In this document: positions 53,542 to 62,221 of the stretch, one piece after another
How the letters are laid out: every line of letters begins with the position of its first letter
Numbering within the stretch: the stretch's first letter is position 1
From: Nocardioides sp. cx-173
Lineage (GTDB): Bacteria; Actinomycetota; Actinomycetes; Propionibacteriales; Nocardioidaceae
Assembly (NCBI RefSeq): GCF_021117365.1
Contig: NZ_CP088262.1
Span: 3,846,501-3,910,500, forward strand
Direction of reading: 5' to 3'
Length of the DNA: 64,000 bases
Notes under the pieces: generated by a model
Databases searched by the model: none
Seen by the model: only the letters and a program-made list of their open reading frames with translations
Told to the model about the DNA's origin: nothing
Program-made: the position numbers and the translations under genes

Positions 53542-54105
53542 GTGACCAACCAGGGGCCGGACGAGTCGGACGAGACGCAGCCCTTCGCCTCGCCCTCCGG
53601 CCCGGAGCAGCCCAGCGCGCCGCAGTGGCCGACGTACGGGCAGCCCAGCGCGCCGACCCCGGAGCCTCCGGCGGCTCAGCCGCCGCCGTCCTACGGCGCT
53701 CCGGCGCCGCCGAACCCCTACCTGCAGCAGCCCTACGGCCAGCCGCCGTACCCGCCGAACTTCGCCGGCTACGGCCAGCCGGTGCCGGGCTACAGCTACG
53801 CCCAGCCCCTGGGCCAGGCCACGACGTCGATGGTGCTCGGCATCATCGGGATCGTCTCGATCCTCCTGACGCCGATGTGCTGCCTGACCTTTCCGGGCGT
53901 CTTCGTCGGTCCGTTCGCGATCTGGACCGGCGTGAGCGCCAGGCGCACGATCGACCGCAACCCGGGGTTCTACACCAACCGTGGCCAGGCCGTCGCCGGC
54001 TTCGTCACCGGCATCGTCGCCACGGTGCTCGCGGTGCTGGCCCTCATCGTGGTGGTGGCGTTCGTGGGGATGGCCGACTGGTCCTCGTCGTACGACGGCT
54101 ACTAG
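53542..54105 (+). CDS. Small proline-rich membrane protein (DUF4190-like)
   Basis: A 187-residue protein. Residues 1-~95 are a low-complexity Pro/Gln/Tyr/Ala region, cytoplasmic by inference. Two membrane spans follow (about 98-128 and 150-180) with the DUF4190-type G-I-I-G-I-V-S-I-L-L and N-R-G-Q-A-V-A-G-F-V-T-G-I blocks. Function is unknown. Its last four bases overlap the convergent murB gene. Confidence 0.8.
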   Translation: MTNQGPDESDETQPFASPSGPEQPSAPQWPTYGQPSAPTPEPPAAQPPPSYGAPAPPNPYLQQPYGQPPYPPNFAGYGQPVPGYSYAQPLGQATTSMVLGIIGIVSILLTPMCCLTFPGVFVGPFAIWTGVSARRTIDRNPGFYTNRGQAVAGFVTGIVATVLAVLALIVVVAFVGMADWSSSYDGY

Positions 54106-55130
54106 AGCGCGCAGCCCACGAGCACCGGCTCGTTGACCAGCGTGATGCCGAAGCGGGCGGCGACGCCGTCGCGCACCTCGCGGGCGAGGTCGAGCAGCTC
54201 GGCGGTGGTCGCGCCGCCGCGGTTGGTGAGGGCCAGCGTGTGCTTGCCGGACAGCGCGACCGTCGTGGTGCCGTGCCCCTTGGCGAAGCCGGCGTGCTCG
54301 ATGAGCCAGGCCGCGCTGGTCTTCACCCCGCCGTCGGCCGGCCAGGACGGCGCCCCCTCGGGCAGCTCGGCGGGCGCGACCACGGGGTTGGTGAAGAAGG
54401 ACCCCGCGCTCCAGGTGTCGTGGTCGTCGGCGTCGAGGACCATCCCCTTGGCCCGGCGCAGGCCGAGCACCGCCTCACGGACGTCGGCCAGGGGCGCGCG
54501 GCGGCCCACCTCGACGCCGAGCGTGCGCGCGAGCTCGGCGTAGGCCACGGGAGCCCCCAGCGAGCCCTGGACGAGCTGGAAGGTCACGTCGAGCACGACG
54601 TGGCGCCCGGGGTCGGCCTTGAACCGGGAGTGGCGGTAGCCGAAGTGGCAGTCGGCGTTGGCGAAGGTGCGGACTCCCCGCAGCGTGCGGTCCCAGACCC
54701 GCACGGACGCGACCGTCTGGGCGACCTCCTGGCCGTAGGCGCCGACGTTCTGGATCGGGGTCGCGCCGACCGCGCCCGGGATGCCGGAGAGGGCCTCGAC
54801 GCCGACCCAGCCGCGCTCGACGGCGGTCGCGACCAGCCCGTCCCAGGACTCCCCGGCGGCCACGGTGACCAGCACCCCACCGCATGAGGCGTCGGTCTCC
54901 CCCTCGGGCAGGTCGGGGGTGATCCCGCGGGTCGCGACGTGCACCACGACCCCCGGGAAGCCCTCGTCGGCGACGACCAGGTTGCTGCCGCCACCGAGGA
55001 CCAGCACCGGCTCGCCGGCCGCGTCGGCGGCGGAGACGGCCTCGATCAGCTCGGCCTCGGTGGAGGCGGTGACGAGGCGCCCGGCCGGCCCACCCAGACG
55101 CAGCGTGGTGAGGTCGCGCAGGTCAGGCAC
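54102..55130 (-). CDS. murB: UDP-N-acetylmuramate dehydrogenase
   Basis: A 342-residue MurB. FAD-binding features: T-T-L-R-L-G-G-P-A near residue 7, G-G-G-S-N-L near 46, and S-G-I-P-G-A-V-G near 117. Catalytic Arg and Ser are in Y-R-H-S-R-F near 170 and G-S-F-F-x-N-P near 248; the C-terminal Glu is in N-E-P near 336. It reduces the enolpyruvyl group in peptidoglycan precursor synthesis. GTG 55130 overlaps the dehydratase gene by 8 bp. Confidence 0.95.
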   Translation of the reverse strand: MPDLRDLTTLRLGGPAGRLVTASTEAELIEAVSAADAAGEPVLVLGGGSNLVVADEGFPGVVVHVATRGITPDLPEGETDASCGGVLVTVAAGESWDGLVATAVERGWVGVEALSGIPGAVGATPIQNVGAYGQEVAQTVASVRVWDRTLRGVRTFANADCHFGYRHSRFKADPGRHVVLDVTFQLVQGSLGAPVAYAELARTLGVEVGRRAPLADVREAVLGLRRAKGMVLDADDHDTWSAGSFFTNPVVAPAELPEGAPSWPADGGVKTSAAWLIEHAGFAKGHGTTTVALSGKHTLALTNRGGATTAELLDLAREVRDGVAARFGITLVNEPVLVGCAL

Positions 55131-55500
55131 GGACCACGGCCTTGGGCATCCCCAGGACCTTCTGGCCACCGCAGGTGACGGTCAGCGCGACCGTCGTCAG
55201 CCCGTCCTCGGTGCCCTTCACCTCGCCGGCGACCTCCAGCTCGACCCCGCCCTCGGCCGGGACGACGACGGGGTTGGTGAACTTGCAGCCGAAGCTGACC
55301 ACCTGGGCGCCGGGGAACCAGCCCTCGACCGCGCGGGCGGCGAGCGCCATGGTGTACATGCCGTGGGCGATGACGCCGGGCAGCCCGACGCTGAGCGCGA
55401 CCGCCTCGTCCTGGTGGATGGGGTTGTGGTCGCCGCTGGCCTGCGCGTAGCGCACCAGGTCGGCGCGGGTGATCGTGAAGCGCCGGCTGTCGAGGGTCAT
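55123..55500 (-). CDS. hadB: MaoC/HadB-like (R)-hydroxyacyl dehydratase
   Basis: A 125-residue hot-dog-fold protein with the hydratase-2 motif: S-G-D-H-N-P-I-H near residues 22-29 supplies the catalytic Asp and His. The pair with the next gene matches HadA-HadB, the (3R)-hydroxyacyl-ACP dehydratase of mycobacterial FAS-II. Here it overlaps the partner by 4 bp (ATGA). Because mycolate genes are not seen, a general fatty-acid dehydratase role is likely. Confidence 0.85.
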   Translation of the reverse strand: MTLDSRRFTITRADLVRYAQASGDHNPIHQDEAVALSVGLPGVIAHGMYTMALAARAVEGWFPGAQVVSFGCKFTNPVVVPAEGGVELEVAGEVKGTEDGLTTVALTVTCGGQKVLGMPKAVVRA

Positions 55501-55898
55501 GCGTCCGCCCCCCGGTGGACGAGGGTGGCCGAGGTGCGGCAGACCACGGCGCCCATCACGTCGGTGATCTCGCTGGTGGTCCCGATGATGTCGTTGCCGC
55601 CTATCTGGCGCAGGGTCGCGACGGTGAGGGTCGCGCTGAGCACGTCGCCGGGCAGGATGGCCCGCTCGTAGGCGAACCTCTGCTCGCCGTGGACGATGCG
55701 GAACAGGTCGATGCGCTCCGCCTCGAGGAAGGCGTTCATGGCGTCGAAGGCGAGCACGATCGGGAACGTCGCGGGCGCCGGCCCCCCGGCGTACTCGCCG
55801 CCGGTGGCGGCGACGAACTCGCCGATCCTCTCGGCCGACACCTCGAAGCGCGGGGTCGGCGGGAAGGTCCGGCCGACGAGGGATTGGTCGACTGGCAT
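55497..55898 (-). CDS. hadA: HadA-like dehydratase subunit (FAS1-like dehydratase domain)
   Basis: A 133-residue MaoC_dehydrat_N-type hot-dog protein (V-G-R-T-F near residue 8, V-H-G-E-Q-R-F near 69, L-P-G-D-V-L near 82). It lacks the Asp-His catalytic motif, as expected for the structural subunit of a HadAB pair. A TAGATT box 6 bp before the ATG indicates leaderless transcription. Location between rpmG and the tRNA-Trp-secE unit is the mycobacterial had position. Confidence 0.85.
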   Translation of the reverse strand: MPVDQSLVGRTFPPTPRFEVSAERIGEFVAATGGEYAGGPAPATFPIVLAFDAMNAFLEAERIDLFRIVHGEQRFAYERAILPGDVLSATLTVATLRQIGGNDIIGTTSEITDVMGAVVCRTSATLVHRGADA

Positions 55899-55904
55899 GG
55901 GTCG

Positions 55905-55910
55905 AATCTA
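55905..55910 (-). promoter_or_regulatory. -10 element (TAGATT) of the hadA-hadB-murB unit
   Basis: TAGATT on the minus strand stands 6 bp before the hadA ATG, with no ribosome-binding site between. Confidence 0.5.
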
Positions 55911-55927
55911 GCCGGTCCGAAATGCGT

Positions 55928-55957
55928 TCGACCCGCCGCGGGTCAGCGGCGGGTCGA
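55928..55957 (-). terminator. Terminator hairpin after rpmG
   Basis: Perfect 11-bp arms (55928-55938 and 55947-55957) around an 8-base loop start 16 bp past the rpmG stop. Confidence 0.8.
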
Positions 55958-55972
55958 GCGGCAAGCGTGGGT

Positions 55973-56143
55973 TCAGCGGGTCTCGCGGTGCGCCTTGTGC
56001 GTGCGGCACCGGGGACAGAACTTCGCCAGCTCCAACCGGTCGGGGTCGTTGCGGCGGTTCTTCTTGGTGATGTAGTTGCGCTCCTTGCAGTCCACGCACG
56101 CGAGCGTGATCTTGGGGCGAACGTCGGAGCTCTTGCTGGCCAC
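55973..56143 (-). CDS. rpmG: 50S ribosomal protein L33 (zinc-binding form)
   Basis: A 56-residue L33 with both Cys pairs (C-V-D-C and C-P-R-C), so it is the zinc-containing C+ type, and K-N-R-R-N near residue 29. GTG 56143 after AAAGGAC gives the normal M-A-S-K start. A frame extension upstream runs into the tRNA. In mycobacteria this copy sits at the same place before hadA. Confidence 0.96.
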   Translation of the reverse strand: MASKSSDVRPKITLACVDCKERNYITKKNRRNDPDRLELAKFCPRCRTHKAHRETR

Positions 56144-56176
56144 GGGAAGTCCTTTGTCGTATTCAGTCGTCTTGCG

Positions 56177-56250
56177 TAGCGGGGGCGGGACTCGAACCCG
56201 CGACACCACGATTATGAGCCGTGTGCTCTAACCACCTGAGCTACCCCGCC
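56177..56250 (-). tRNA. tRNA-Met (anticodon CAT)
   Basis: A 74-nt cloverleaf. Acceptor GGCGGGG pairs with CCCCGCT (one G-T pair at the end). Anticodon loop CTCATAA, T-loop TTCGAGT. It lacks the unpaired first base and the three G-C pairs of initiator tRNAs, so it is an elongator. It lies 33 bp upstream of rpmG. Confidence 0.95.
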
Positions 56251-56286
56251 ATGGGGAAGGGATCAGGCTCTTCAGAGCCTACCCAG

Positions 56287-56359
56287 AGCCCCTTTACGGA
56301 ATCGAACCGTAGACCTTCTCCTTACCATGGAGACGCTCTGCCGACTGAGCTAAAGGGGC
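56287..56359 (-). tRNA. tRNA-Thr (anticodon GGT)
   Basis: A 73-nt cloverleaf with acceptor GCCCCTT/AAGGGGC, anticodon stem TCTCC/GGAGA, loop ATGGTAA (anticodon GGT) and T-loop TTCGATT. It lies 36 bp from tRNA-Met. Confidence 0.96.
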
Positions 56360-56432
56360 AACGACGGAGAACGATACACAGGGGGGTCACGGTTGGAGAA
56401 ATCGGTCCCGCCCTCCCGCCGCCGGCCCCATC

Positions 56433-57836
56433 TCAGCCCTGGATCCGAGCCCAGGGACGGGCCTGCTCCAGCTCGTAGGACAGCCCCAGCAAGGTGGCCT
56501 CCCGGCCGGCCCCGGCACCGAACATGACCCCCAGCGGGAGCCCCTCCGCGGTGGTCGCCAGGGGCAGCGACACCGCCGGGTCGCCGGTGGCGTTCTGCAG
56601 CGGCGTGAAGGCCACCCAGTCCAGGAGCCGGCCCATGATCGTGTCGTAGTCGCGGGTCGGGTCGAGATGGCCCACCTGCGGCGTTCCGGTGGCGAGCGTG
56701 GGGGTCAGCAGGACGTCGTACTGGCGGAAGAAGGCCTCGGAGTGAGCCCGGGTCCGCCGCAGCCGGCGGATGGCGCCCGGCAGCCGGTGCAGGTTGCGGC
56801 GGCAGTGCCGGTCCAGGCCCAGGGTGAGGTTGTCGAGGTTCTGCGGGGCCCAGCTCCGGCCGTGGGTACGGCGGCCGGTGCGGACCAGGAACATCGCCAG
56901 CATCGACCAGTAGAGCAGGAAGTCGTCGCGGAACGTGTCCGGCACCATCATCGCCTCGACGGGCTCGACGTGGTGGCCCAGGTCCTCGAGCAGCGCGGCG
57001 ACGCCCTCGGTGAGGGCGGTCACCTCCGCGTCAGCGGAGACCCCCATGCCGGTGGTGTTGAGGGCCACCCGCAGCCGGCGCCTGCCGGGTCGTGTGATGT
57101 CACCGATGGGCGGGAGATGCAGGGCGCGGTAGACCTTCTCGGCCTCCCGCAGGAACGCCGCGGTGTCGCGCACCGAGCGGGTCAGGACGCCGTCGGACAC
57201 GATCCGGATCGGCATGTCGCGCGCCAGCTTGTCCTGCGCCAGCCGGTCGCGGGTCGGCTTCAGCCCGACCAGGCCGTTGACCGCCGCCGGGATCCGGATC
57301 GAGCCGCCGCCGTCGTTGGCGTGGGCCAACGGCACGGCCCCCGCCGCGACCAGGGCCGCCGACCCCGCCGACGACGCACCGGCCACATGGTCGGTCGACC
57401 ACGGCGAGCGCACCGCCCCGAGCCGCGGATGCTCGGCAGCCGCCGAGAAGCCGTACTCGGAGAGCTGGGTCTTGCCCAGCGGCAGCAGGCCGGTGGCGAG
57501 GTACATGCGCGCGAAGTCCCCGTCCGCGGCCTGCGGCCGAGCGACGTAGGAGTCGGTGCCCTGCTGGGTCGGCATCCCGGCCACGTCGACGTTGTCCTTG
57601 ACGAAGGTCGGCACGCCGGCGAAGTAGCCGGCGCGTGGGGCGCGTGCCTCGGCGCGCGCGCGGTCGTAGGCGCGGAAGGCGACCGCGTTGAGGTCACGGT
57701 CGACCCGCTCCACCCGTGCGATCGCGGCCTCCACCACCTCCGGCACCGACACGGCGCCCCGGTGCAGCGCCTCGACCAGCCCGACCGCGTCGAGCTCCCC
57801 CAGCGCGTCGTCAGTGAAGGTGTGCACGCGGTTCAT
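56433..57836 (-). CDS. Amidase-signature hydrolase
   Basis: A 467-residue amidase with Lys in F-V-K-D-N-V-D (about residue 79), cis-Ser in G-A-S-S-A-G-S-A (about 155) and nucleophile Ser in D-G-G-G-S-I-R-I-P (about 179). Residues about 290-380 form an Arg-rich helical insert. Its ATG is preceded by a leaderless -10. It stands alone after the tRNA pair, outside the catabolic island, and is a different subfamily from the two amidases in operon B. The amide substrate is unknown. Confidence 0.9.
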   Translation of the reverse strand: MNRVHTFTDDALGELDAVGLVEALHRGAVSVPEVVEAAIARVERVDRDLNAVAFRAYDRARAEARAPRAGYFAGVPTFVKDNVDVAGMPTQQGTDSYVARPQAADGDFARMYLATGLLPLGKTQLSEYGFSAAAEHPRLGAVRSPWSTDHVAGASSAGSAALVAAGAVPLAHANDGGGSIRIPAAVNGLVGLKPTRDRLAQDKLARDMPIRIVSDGVLTRSVRDTAAFLREAEKVYRALHLPPIGDITRPGRRRLRVALNTTGMGVSADAEVTALTEGVAALLEDLGHHVEPVEAMMVPDTFRDDFLLYWSMLAMFLVRTGRRTHGRSWAPQNLDNLTLGLDRHCRRNLHRLPGAIRRLRRTRAHSEAFFRQYDVLLTPTLATGTPQVGHLDPTRDYDTIMGRLLDWVAFTPLQNATGDPAVSLPLATTAEGLPLGVMFGAGAGREATLLGLSYELEQARPWARIQG

Positions 57837-57842
57837 GGTGGC

Positions 57843-57848
57843 AACCTA
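57843..57848 (-). promoter_or_regulatory. -10 element (TAGGTT), leaderless start of the amidase gene
   Basis: TAGGTT on the minus strand, 6 bp before the ATG at 57836. Confidence 0.5.
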
Positions 57849-57866
57849 GCGGCGGGGTGGGCATGG

Positions 57867-57958
57867 CGTGAGTTTCACCGGGTCCCCGGTGAAACTCACG
57901 CCTCCCCGACAAAGTTTCGTAGCGGAAGCATGAGATTCACCGGGTGCCCGGTGAATCT
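57867..57958. repeat. Two related palindromes sharing TTCACCGGG...CCCGGTGAA
   Basis: Palindrome 1 has 16-bp perfect arms (57867-57882, 57885-57900). Palindrome 2 has 12-bp arms (57933-57944, 57947-57958). Both contain the core TTCACCGGG-NN-CCCGGTGAA and lie 32 bp apart in a 161-bp gap without genes. Possible REP-like elements or a tandem operator. A run of GGCC repeats follows near 57980-57996. Confidence 0.7.
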
Positions 57959-57997
57959 TGAGGTCCTTGAGGCCTCGCCTGGCCGGCCGGCCGGCCG

Positions 57998-58218
57998 CTA
58001 GAGCAGGACGGCGAGCAGGAGCGGGAGCAGGATGCTCATGGCGAGGGCGGTGAGGCCCATGGACAGGCCGGCGAAGGCACCCTCGGTCTCGTGGGCGGCG
58101 AGCATGCGGGAGGCACCAGCATCCCGATCACGGGGCCCGGAACGGGCACGTCCAGGAGCCGGACGGCCACCTCGCCGACGAGCTGGCAGGCCAGGAGCCA
58201 GGTGAGCCCGGTGATCAT
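57998..58218 (-). pseudogene. Collapsed cidA/lrgA-lrgB remnant
   Basis: The ATG at 58218 opens an LrgA/CidA-like N-terminus (T-W-L-L-A-C-Q-L-V-G-E then P-V-P-G-P-V-I-G-M-L) that stops matching near 58112. Another frame (-1) then carries an LrgB-type C-terminus (H-E-T-E-G-A-F-A-G-L-S-M-G-L) to a TAG at 57998. The middle, normally about 900 bp over two genes, is missing, so an internal deletion fused the start of one gene to the end of the next. The intact genes encode holin-like membrane proteins. The start still overlaps the tag stop (ATGA). Confidence 0.75.
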
Positions 58219-58790
58219 GCCGCGCCGCGGCGGTGACACCCCACCAGGTGCGGGTCGAAGAGGCCGACGGCCTCGCTCAGGGCGTACATCGTCGTCGGCC
58301 CGACGAACGCGAAGCCGTGCCTCTTCAGCGCCTTGGACAGCGCCACCGACTCCGGCGAGGTGGTCGCCAGCTCCTCGGTCGTCTCCGGGGCGGGCGGCAC
58401 CTCGGGCCGGAAGCCGAGGATGAAGGCCTCGAGACCCTCGGCCTCGCGCAGGGCCATGGTGGCCCGGGCGTTGGTCAGCGCGGCCTGGATCTTCAGCCGG
58501 TTGCGCACGATGCGAGGCTCGGCCATGAGCCGCTCGACGTCGCGCTCGTCGAAGGCGGCGATCGCGTCGGCGTCGAAGCCGTGGAAGACCTCGCGGAACG
58601 CCTCGCGCTTGTGCAGGATCGTCGACCAGGACAGTCCGGACTGGAACGCCTCGAGGGTCAGGCGCTCGAGGTAGGCGGCCTCCCCGTGCACCGGGTTGCC
58701 CCACTCCGTGTCGTGGTAGTCGCGCATGGTGCCCGGGCCGCCCGCCCACGGGCAGCGCAGCACGCCGTCCTCACCTTGCACCGGTCCCAT
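58215..58790 (-). CDS. tag: DNA-3-methyladenine glycosylase I
   Basis: A 191-residue Tag-family protein. C-P-W and Y-H-D-T-E-W-G (about residues 13-31) and the C-terminal L-V-G-C-H-R-R give the Cys/His zinc ligands of the family. Y-L-E-R-L-T-L-E-A-F-Q-S-G-L-S-W is the standard core helix. ATG after GGGAGG. It removes 3-methyladenine from alkylated DNA. It forms a small unit with the broken lrg genes. Confidence 0.94.
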   Translation of the reverse strand: MGPVQGEDGVLRCPWAGGPGTMRDYHDTEWGNPVHGEAAYLERLTLEAFQSGLSWSTILHKREAFREVFHGFDADAIAAFDERDVERLMAEPRIVRNRLKIQAALTNARATMALREAEGLEAFILGFRPEVPPAPETTEELATTSPESVALSKALKRHGFAFVGPTTMYALSEAVGLFDPHLVGCHRRGAA

Positions 58791-58820
58791 GCCGGCATCC
58801 TCCCATCGGGTACCGACGGG

Positions 58821-59831
58821 TCAGCGGCGCTCTCGCAGCCGGGCGTTGGGCAGCGACGGCGCTGGAATGGGCGGCAGGTGCTCGCCCACCACGACGCCGA
58901 AGCGCCCGTCGCGGACCAGCTGCCCGTCACGCACCACCCGCTCCCCTGGACCGGCCTCCTCGCGCAGCCCGCCGGCCGCGCCGGGATCGGCGGGCTCGCC
59001 GGCCTCGTCGGCGATCTGCGCCTGCCACTGCGCCCGGAAGCCGACGATCTCCTCGTGGCTGCGCCCGACGAAGTTCCACCACATGACGATCGGCTCGCCG
59101 AACGGCGGCCCGCCCAGCAGCAGCACCCGCACCGGCTCGTCGTACGAGCTGAGCCTCAAGGACGCCGACCCGGGCGCTACGAAGGCCAGGTCACCGCGCT
59201 CCGCGGTCGTGCCGGCGACCTCGAGCCGACCGCGATCGACCAGCACCCCGAGCTCGAAGGCCGGGTCCACGTCCAGGTCCAGGGTGGCGCCCGGGTCGAG
59301 CAGCAGCTCGGCACCCAACAGCGGCGTCGCGGTCGGCACCGGGGAGGTGTCACCCAGGAGCGAGCCGAGGAGGACGCGGGCCTCCCAGCCGGTGCCCGCG
59401 AGCGGCGGCGGTGCATGGTGGGCGAACCCCGGGGCGACGTCGCGGGCACCGTCGGGCAGCGCCACCCAGAGCTGGGCGCCGTGCAGCGTGCGCGTCTGCG
59501 GGGTGGAGACCTCGGAGTGGCTGATCCCGCGGCCGGCGGTCATCAGGTTGACCTCGCCGGGGCGCACCATGGCGTGGTTGCCGGCGCTGTCGCGGTGCTC
59601 GATCTGGCCGGTGAAGAGCCAGCTCACGGTCTGCAGCCCGGTGTGGGGGTGCGGCGGCACCGACATGCCGCCCGTGTCGGCGACGTCGTCGGGGCCGTAG
59701 TGGTCGACGAAGCACCACGCGCCGATCAGGGATCGCTCACGCTGCGGCAACGTACGGCGCACCGTCATCGCCCGGGGGCCGCCCAGCGGCACCTCGCGCG
59801 GAGCCAGCAGCTGCACCCGGTCCCGGTCCAC
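58821..59831 (-). CDS. Pirin-family protein
   Basis: A 336-residue bicupin. The N-terminal cupin carries the metal motif P-H-P-H-T-G near residue 61 with H-S-E-V and H-R-D-S farther on, as in pirins. The C-terminal part has G-G-P-P-F-G-E-P-I-V near 240. Pirins bind Fe or another metal and some are quercetinases; the role here is unknown. GTG 59831 was preferred because the upstream frame falls in the FdhF-like gene. Confidence 0.9.
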   Translation of the reverse strand: MDRDRVQLLAPREVPLGGPRAMTVRRTLPQRERSLIGAWCFVDHYGPDDVADTGGMSVPPHPHTGLQTVSWLFTGQIEHRDSAGNHAMVRPGEVNLMTAGRGISHSEVSTPQTRTLHGAQLWVALPDGARDVAPGFAHHAPPPLAGTGWEARVLLGSLLGDTSPVPTATPLLGAELLLDPGATLDLDVDPAFELGVLVDRGRLEVAGTTAERGDLAFVAPGSASLRLSSYDEPVRVLLLGGPPFGEPIVMWWNFVGRSHEEIVGFRAQWQAQIADEAGEPADPGAAGGLREEAGPGERVVRDGQLVRDGRFGVVVGEHLPPIPAPSLPNARLRERR

Positions 59832-59851
59832 GCCCCCAGTCTGCCCGAGGG

Positions 59852-62221
59852 TCAGGAGAGCTGGGGAGGCTCGACGTAGCGCTTGCCCTCGTCGCCTCGG
59901 GTGAACCCGTGCGCGTCGCTGGACCGCACCACCCCCGTGCGACCGCCGGTGGACGGCTCGAGCCGCACGATCACCGACTTGTACGCCGGCTGGTTGCTGC
60001 CCTCCGCGGTGTGCTCGAGCGCCACCAGCGGGTTGGTCTCCGGGTAGTAGGCCGCGGCGCAGCCGCGCGGCTGGTCGTAGGCGACGATCCGGAAGGTCGG
60101 CACCTGCCGCACCGAGCCGTCCTCCCACTCGCTGACGATGTCGACGAAGTCGCCCTCCTCGAAGCCGAGCGCGGTGATGTCGTCGCGGTGCAGGAAGATC
60201 ACGCGCCGGCCGCCCTCGATGCCGCGGTAGCGGTCGCTGAGGCCGTAGATCGTGGTGTTGAACTGGTCGTGCGAGCGGATCGTCTGCAGCACCAGCCGGC
60301 CCTCGGGCACCTGCAGCACCTCGAGCGGGCTGACCTGGAACAGTGCCTTGCCGGCGTCGTTGGGGAAGGTCCGGGTGTCGCGCGGCGGGTGGGGCAGCAC
60401 GAAGCCGCCGGGCTGGCTCGCCTTCTCGTCGTAGGCGGCACACCCCGGCACCACCCGCGAGATCGAGCGGCGGATCTGCCCGTAGTCGGCGCGGAAGTCC
60501 GCCCACGGGACCGGGCTGGACTCGCCCAGCGTCGCCAGGGCCAGCGAGCAGACGATGTCGACCTCCGAGCGCAGGTGCGGCGACGCCGGCTTGAGCGGCC
60601 CGTGCGAGGTGTGCACCGACGACATCGAGTCCTCGACGGTGACCTTCTGCAGGCGGCCGCCGGTCTGGTCGCGCTCGCTGCGCCCCATCGCCGGCAGGAT
60701 CAGCGCCTCGCGACCGTGCACGACGTGGGAGCGGTTCAGCTTGGTGGAGACCTGGACGGTCAGCGCCGCCGAGCGCAGCGCGTCCTCGGTGACGGAGGTG
60801 TCGGGCGCGGCGGAGACGAAGTTGCCGCCGAGGCCCATGAAGACGCGGGCGTCGCCCTGCGCCAGCGCCTTGATCGAGGCGACGGTGTCGAGGCCGTGCT
60901 CGCGCGGAGGGTGGAAGCCGAACTCGGCCTGCAACCGGTCCAGGAAGTGGTCCGGGACCCGCTCCCAGATGCCCATGGTGCGGTCGCCCTGGACGTTGGA
61001 GTGGCCGCGCACCGGGCACAGGCCGGCGCCCGGCTTGCCGATGTTGCCCTGGAGCAGGGCGAGGTTGACGATCTCCTTCACCGTCGCCACGGCGTTGTGG
61101 TGCTGGGTGATCCCCATCGCCCAGCAGATGACGGTCTTGGAGGACGCCTGGAACATCCGCGCGGCCGCCTCGATCTCCTCGCGGGGCAGGGCGGTGGACG
61201 CGAGCACCTTGTCCCAGTCGAGCGCGTCGAGCGCCGCGGCGTACTCCTCGAAGCCGGCGGTGTGCTGGTCGATGAAGTCACGGTCCACGCAGCCCCACTC
61301 CAGCAGCAGGGAGCCGATCGCCTGGAGCAGCGCGAGGTCGCCGTTGGTGCGGACCTGGAGGTAGAGGTCGGCCAGGCCGGTGCCGGGGCCGAGGACGCCG
61401 CGCGCGGTCTGCGGGTTCTTGAACCGCACCAGCCCTGTCTCCTTGAGCGGGTTGACCGCGATGATCCTGGCGCCGTTCTGCTTGGCGATCTCCAGGGCGG
61501 AGAGCATGCGCGGGTGGTTGGTGCCGGGGTTCTGCCCCATGATCACGATCAGCTCGGCGCCGTGGATGTCGTCCAGCGTGACCGACCCCTTGCCGATGCC
61601 GATCGACTCGGCCAGCCCGACCGAGGTCGACTCGTGGCACATGTTGGAGCAGTCCGGCAGGTTGTTGGTGCCGTAGGAGCGCGCGAAGAGCTGGTAGAGG
61701 TAGGCGGCCTCGTTGGAGACCTTGCCGGAGGTGTAGAAGATCGCCTGGTCGGGCTCGATGGCGCGCAGGTGGTCGGCCATGAGGGCGTACGCGTCGTCCC
61801 ACTCGATCGGCTCGTAGTGGGTGCCGCCGGCGCGCAGCACCATCGGCTCCACCACCCGGCCCTGCTGGTTGAGCCAGTAGTCGGTGTGCTCGGCGAGCTC
61901 GGCGACCGGGTGGGCGGCGAAGAACTCCCGTCCGATCAGGTCCCGCGTCGCCTCGTCGGCGACCGCCTTCACGCCGTTCTCGCAGAACTCCGCGGTGTGC
62001 CGGTGCTCCGGGCTCGGGTCCGGCCAGCCGCAGCCCTGGCAGTCGAAGCCGTCGGTCTGGTTGAGCTTGAGCAGCGTCCGCGCCGATCGGACGACGCCCA
62101 TGTGCTCCACAGCCCGCTTCAGGGCCACGCTCACGGCGGTGACGCCGGCAGCCGCATGCGACGGCCCGCCGACCTCGACGTCGGCCTCTTCGATCTCGTG
62201 CTCTCGTGAGCGTCGACCCAT
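59852..62221 (-). CDS. FdhF/YdeP-family molybdopterin oxidoreductase
   Basis: A 789-residue protein of the FdhF/YdeP family. An N-terminal Cys pair (C-Q-G-C-G-W near residue 61), S-N-M-C-H-E-S near 192 at the position of the active Cys/SeCys, G-Q-N-P-G-T-N-H-P near 230 and N-V-Q-G-D-R-T-M-G near 415 are visible. The molydopterin-dinucleotide-binding C-domain runs from about 640. No TAT signal is evident, so it is cytoplasmic. The natural substrate of YdeP-type enzymes is unclear; formate is not assured. Confidence 0.9.
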   Translation of the reverse strand: MGRRSREHEIEEADVEVGGPSHAAAGVTAVSVALKRAVEHMGVVRSARTLLKLNQTDGFDCQGCGWPDPSPEHRHTAEFCENGVKAVADEATRDLIGREFFAAHPVAELAEHTDYWLNQQGRVVEPMVLRAGGTHYEPIEWDDAYALMADHLRAIEPDQAIFYTSGKVSNEAAYLYQLFARSYGTNNLPDCSNMCHESTSVGLAESIGIGKGSVTLDDIHGAELIVIMGQNPGTNHPRMLSALEIAKQNGARIIAVNPLKETGLVRFKNPQTARGVLGPGTGLADLYLQVRTNGDLALLQAIGSLLLEWGCVDRDFIDQHTAGFEEYAAALDALDWDKVLASTALPREEIEAAARMFQASSKTVICWAMGITQHHNAVATVKEIVNLALLQGNIGKPGAGLCPVRGHSNVQGDRTMGIWERVPDHFLDRLQAEFGFHPPREHGLDTVASIKALAQGDARVFMGLGGNFVSAAPDTSVTEDALRSAALTVQVSTKLNRSHVVHGREALILPAMGRSERDQTGGRLQKVTVEDSMSSVHTSHGPLKPASPHLRSEVDIVCSLALATLGESSPVPWADFRADYGQIRRSISRVVPGCAAYDEKASQPGGFVLPHPPRDTRTFPNDAGKALFQVSPLEVLQVPEGRLVLQTIRSHDQFNTTIYGLSDRYRGIEGGRRVIFLHRDDITALGFEEGDFVDIVSEWEDGSVRQVPTFRIVAYDQPRGCAAAYYPETNPLVALEHTAEGSNQPAYKSVIVRLEPSTGGRTGVVRSSDAHGFTRGDEGKRYVEPPQLS

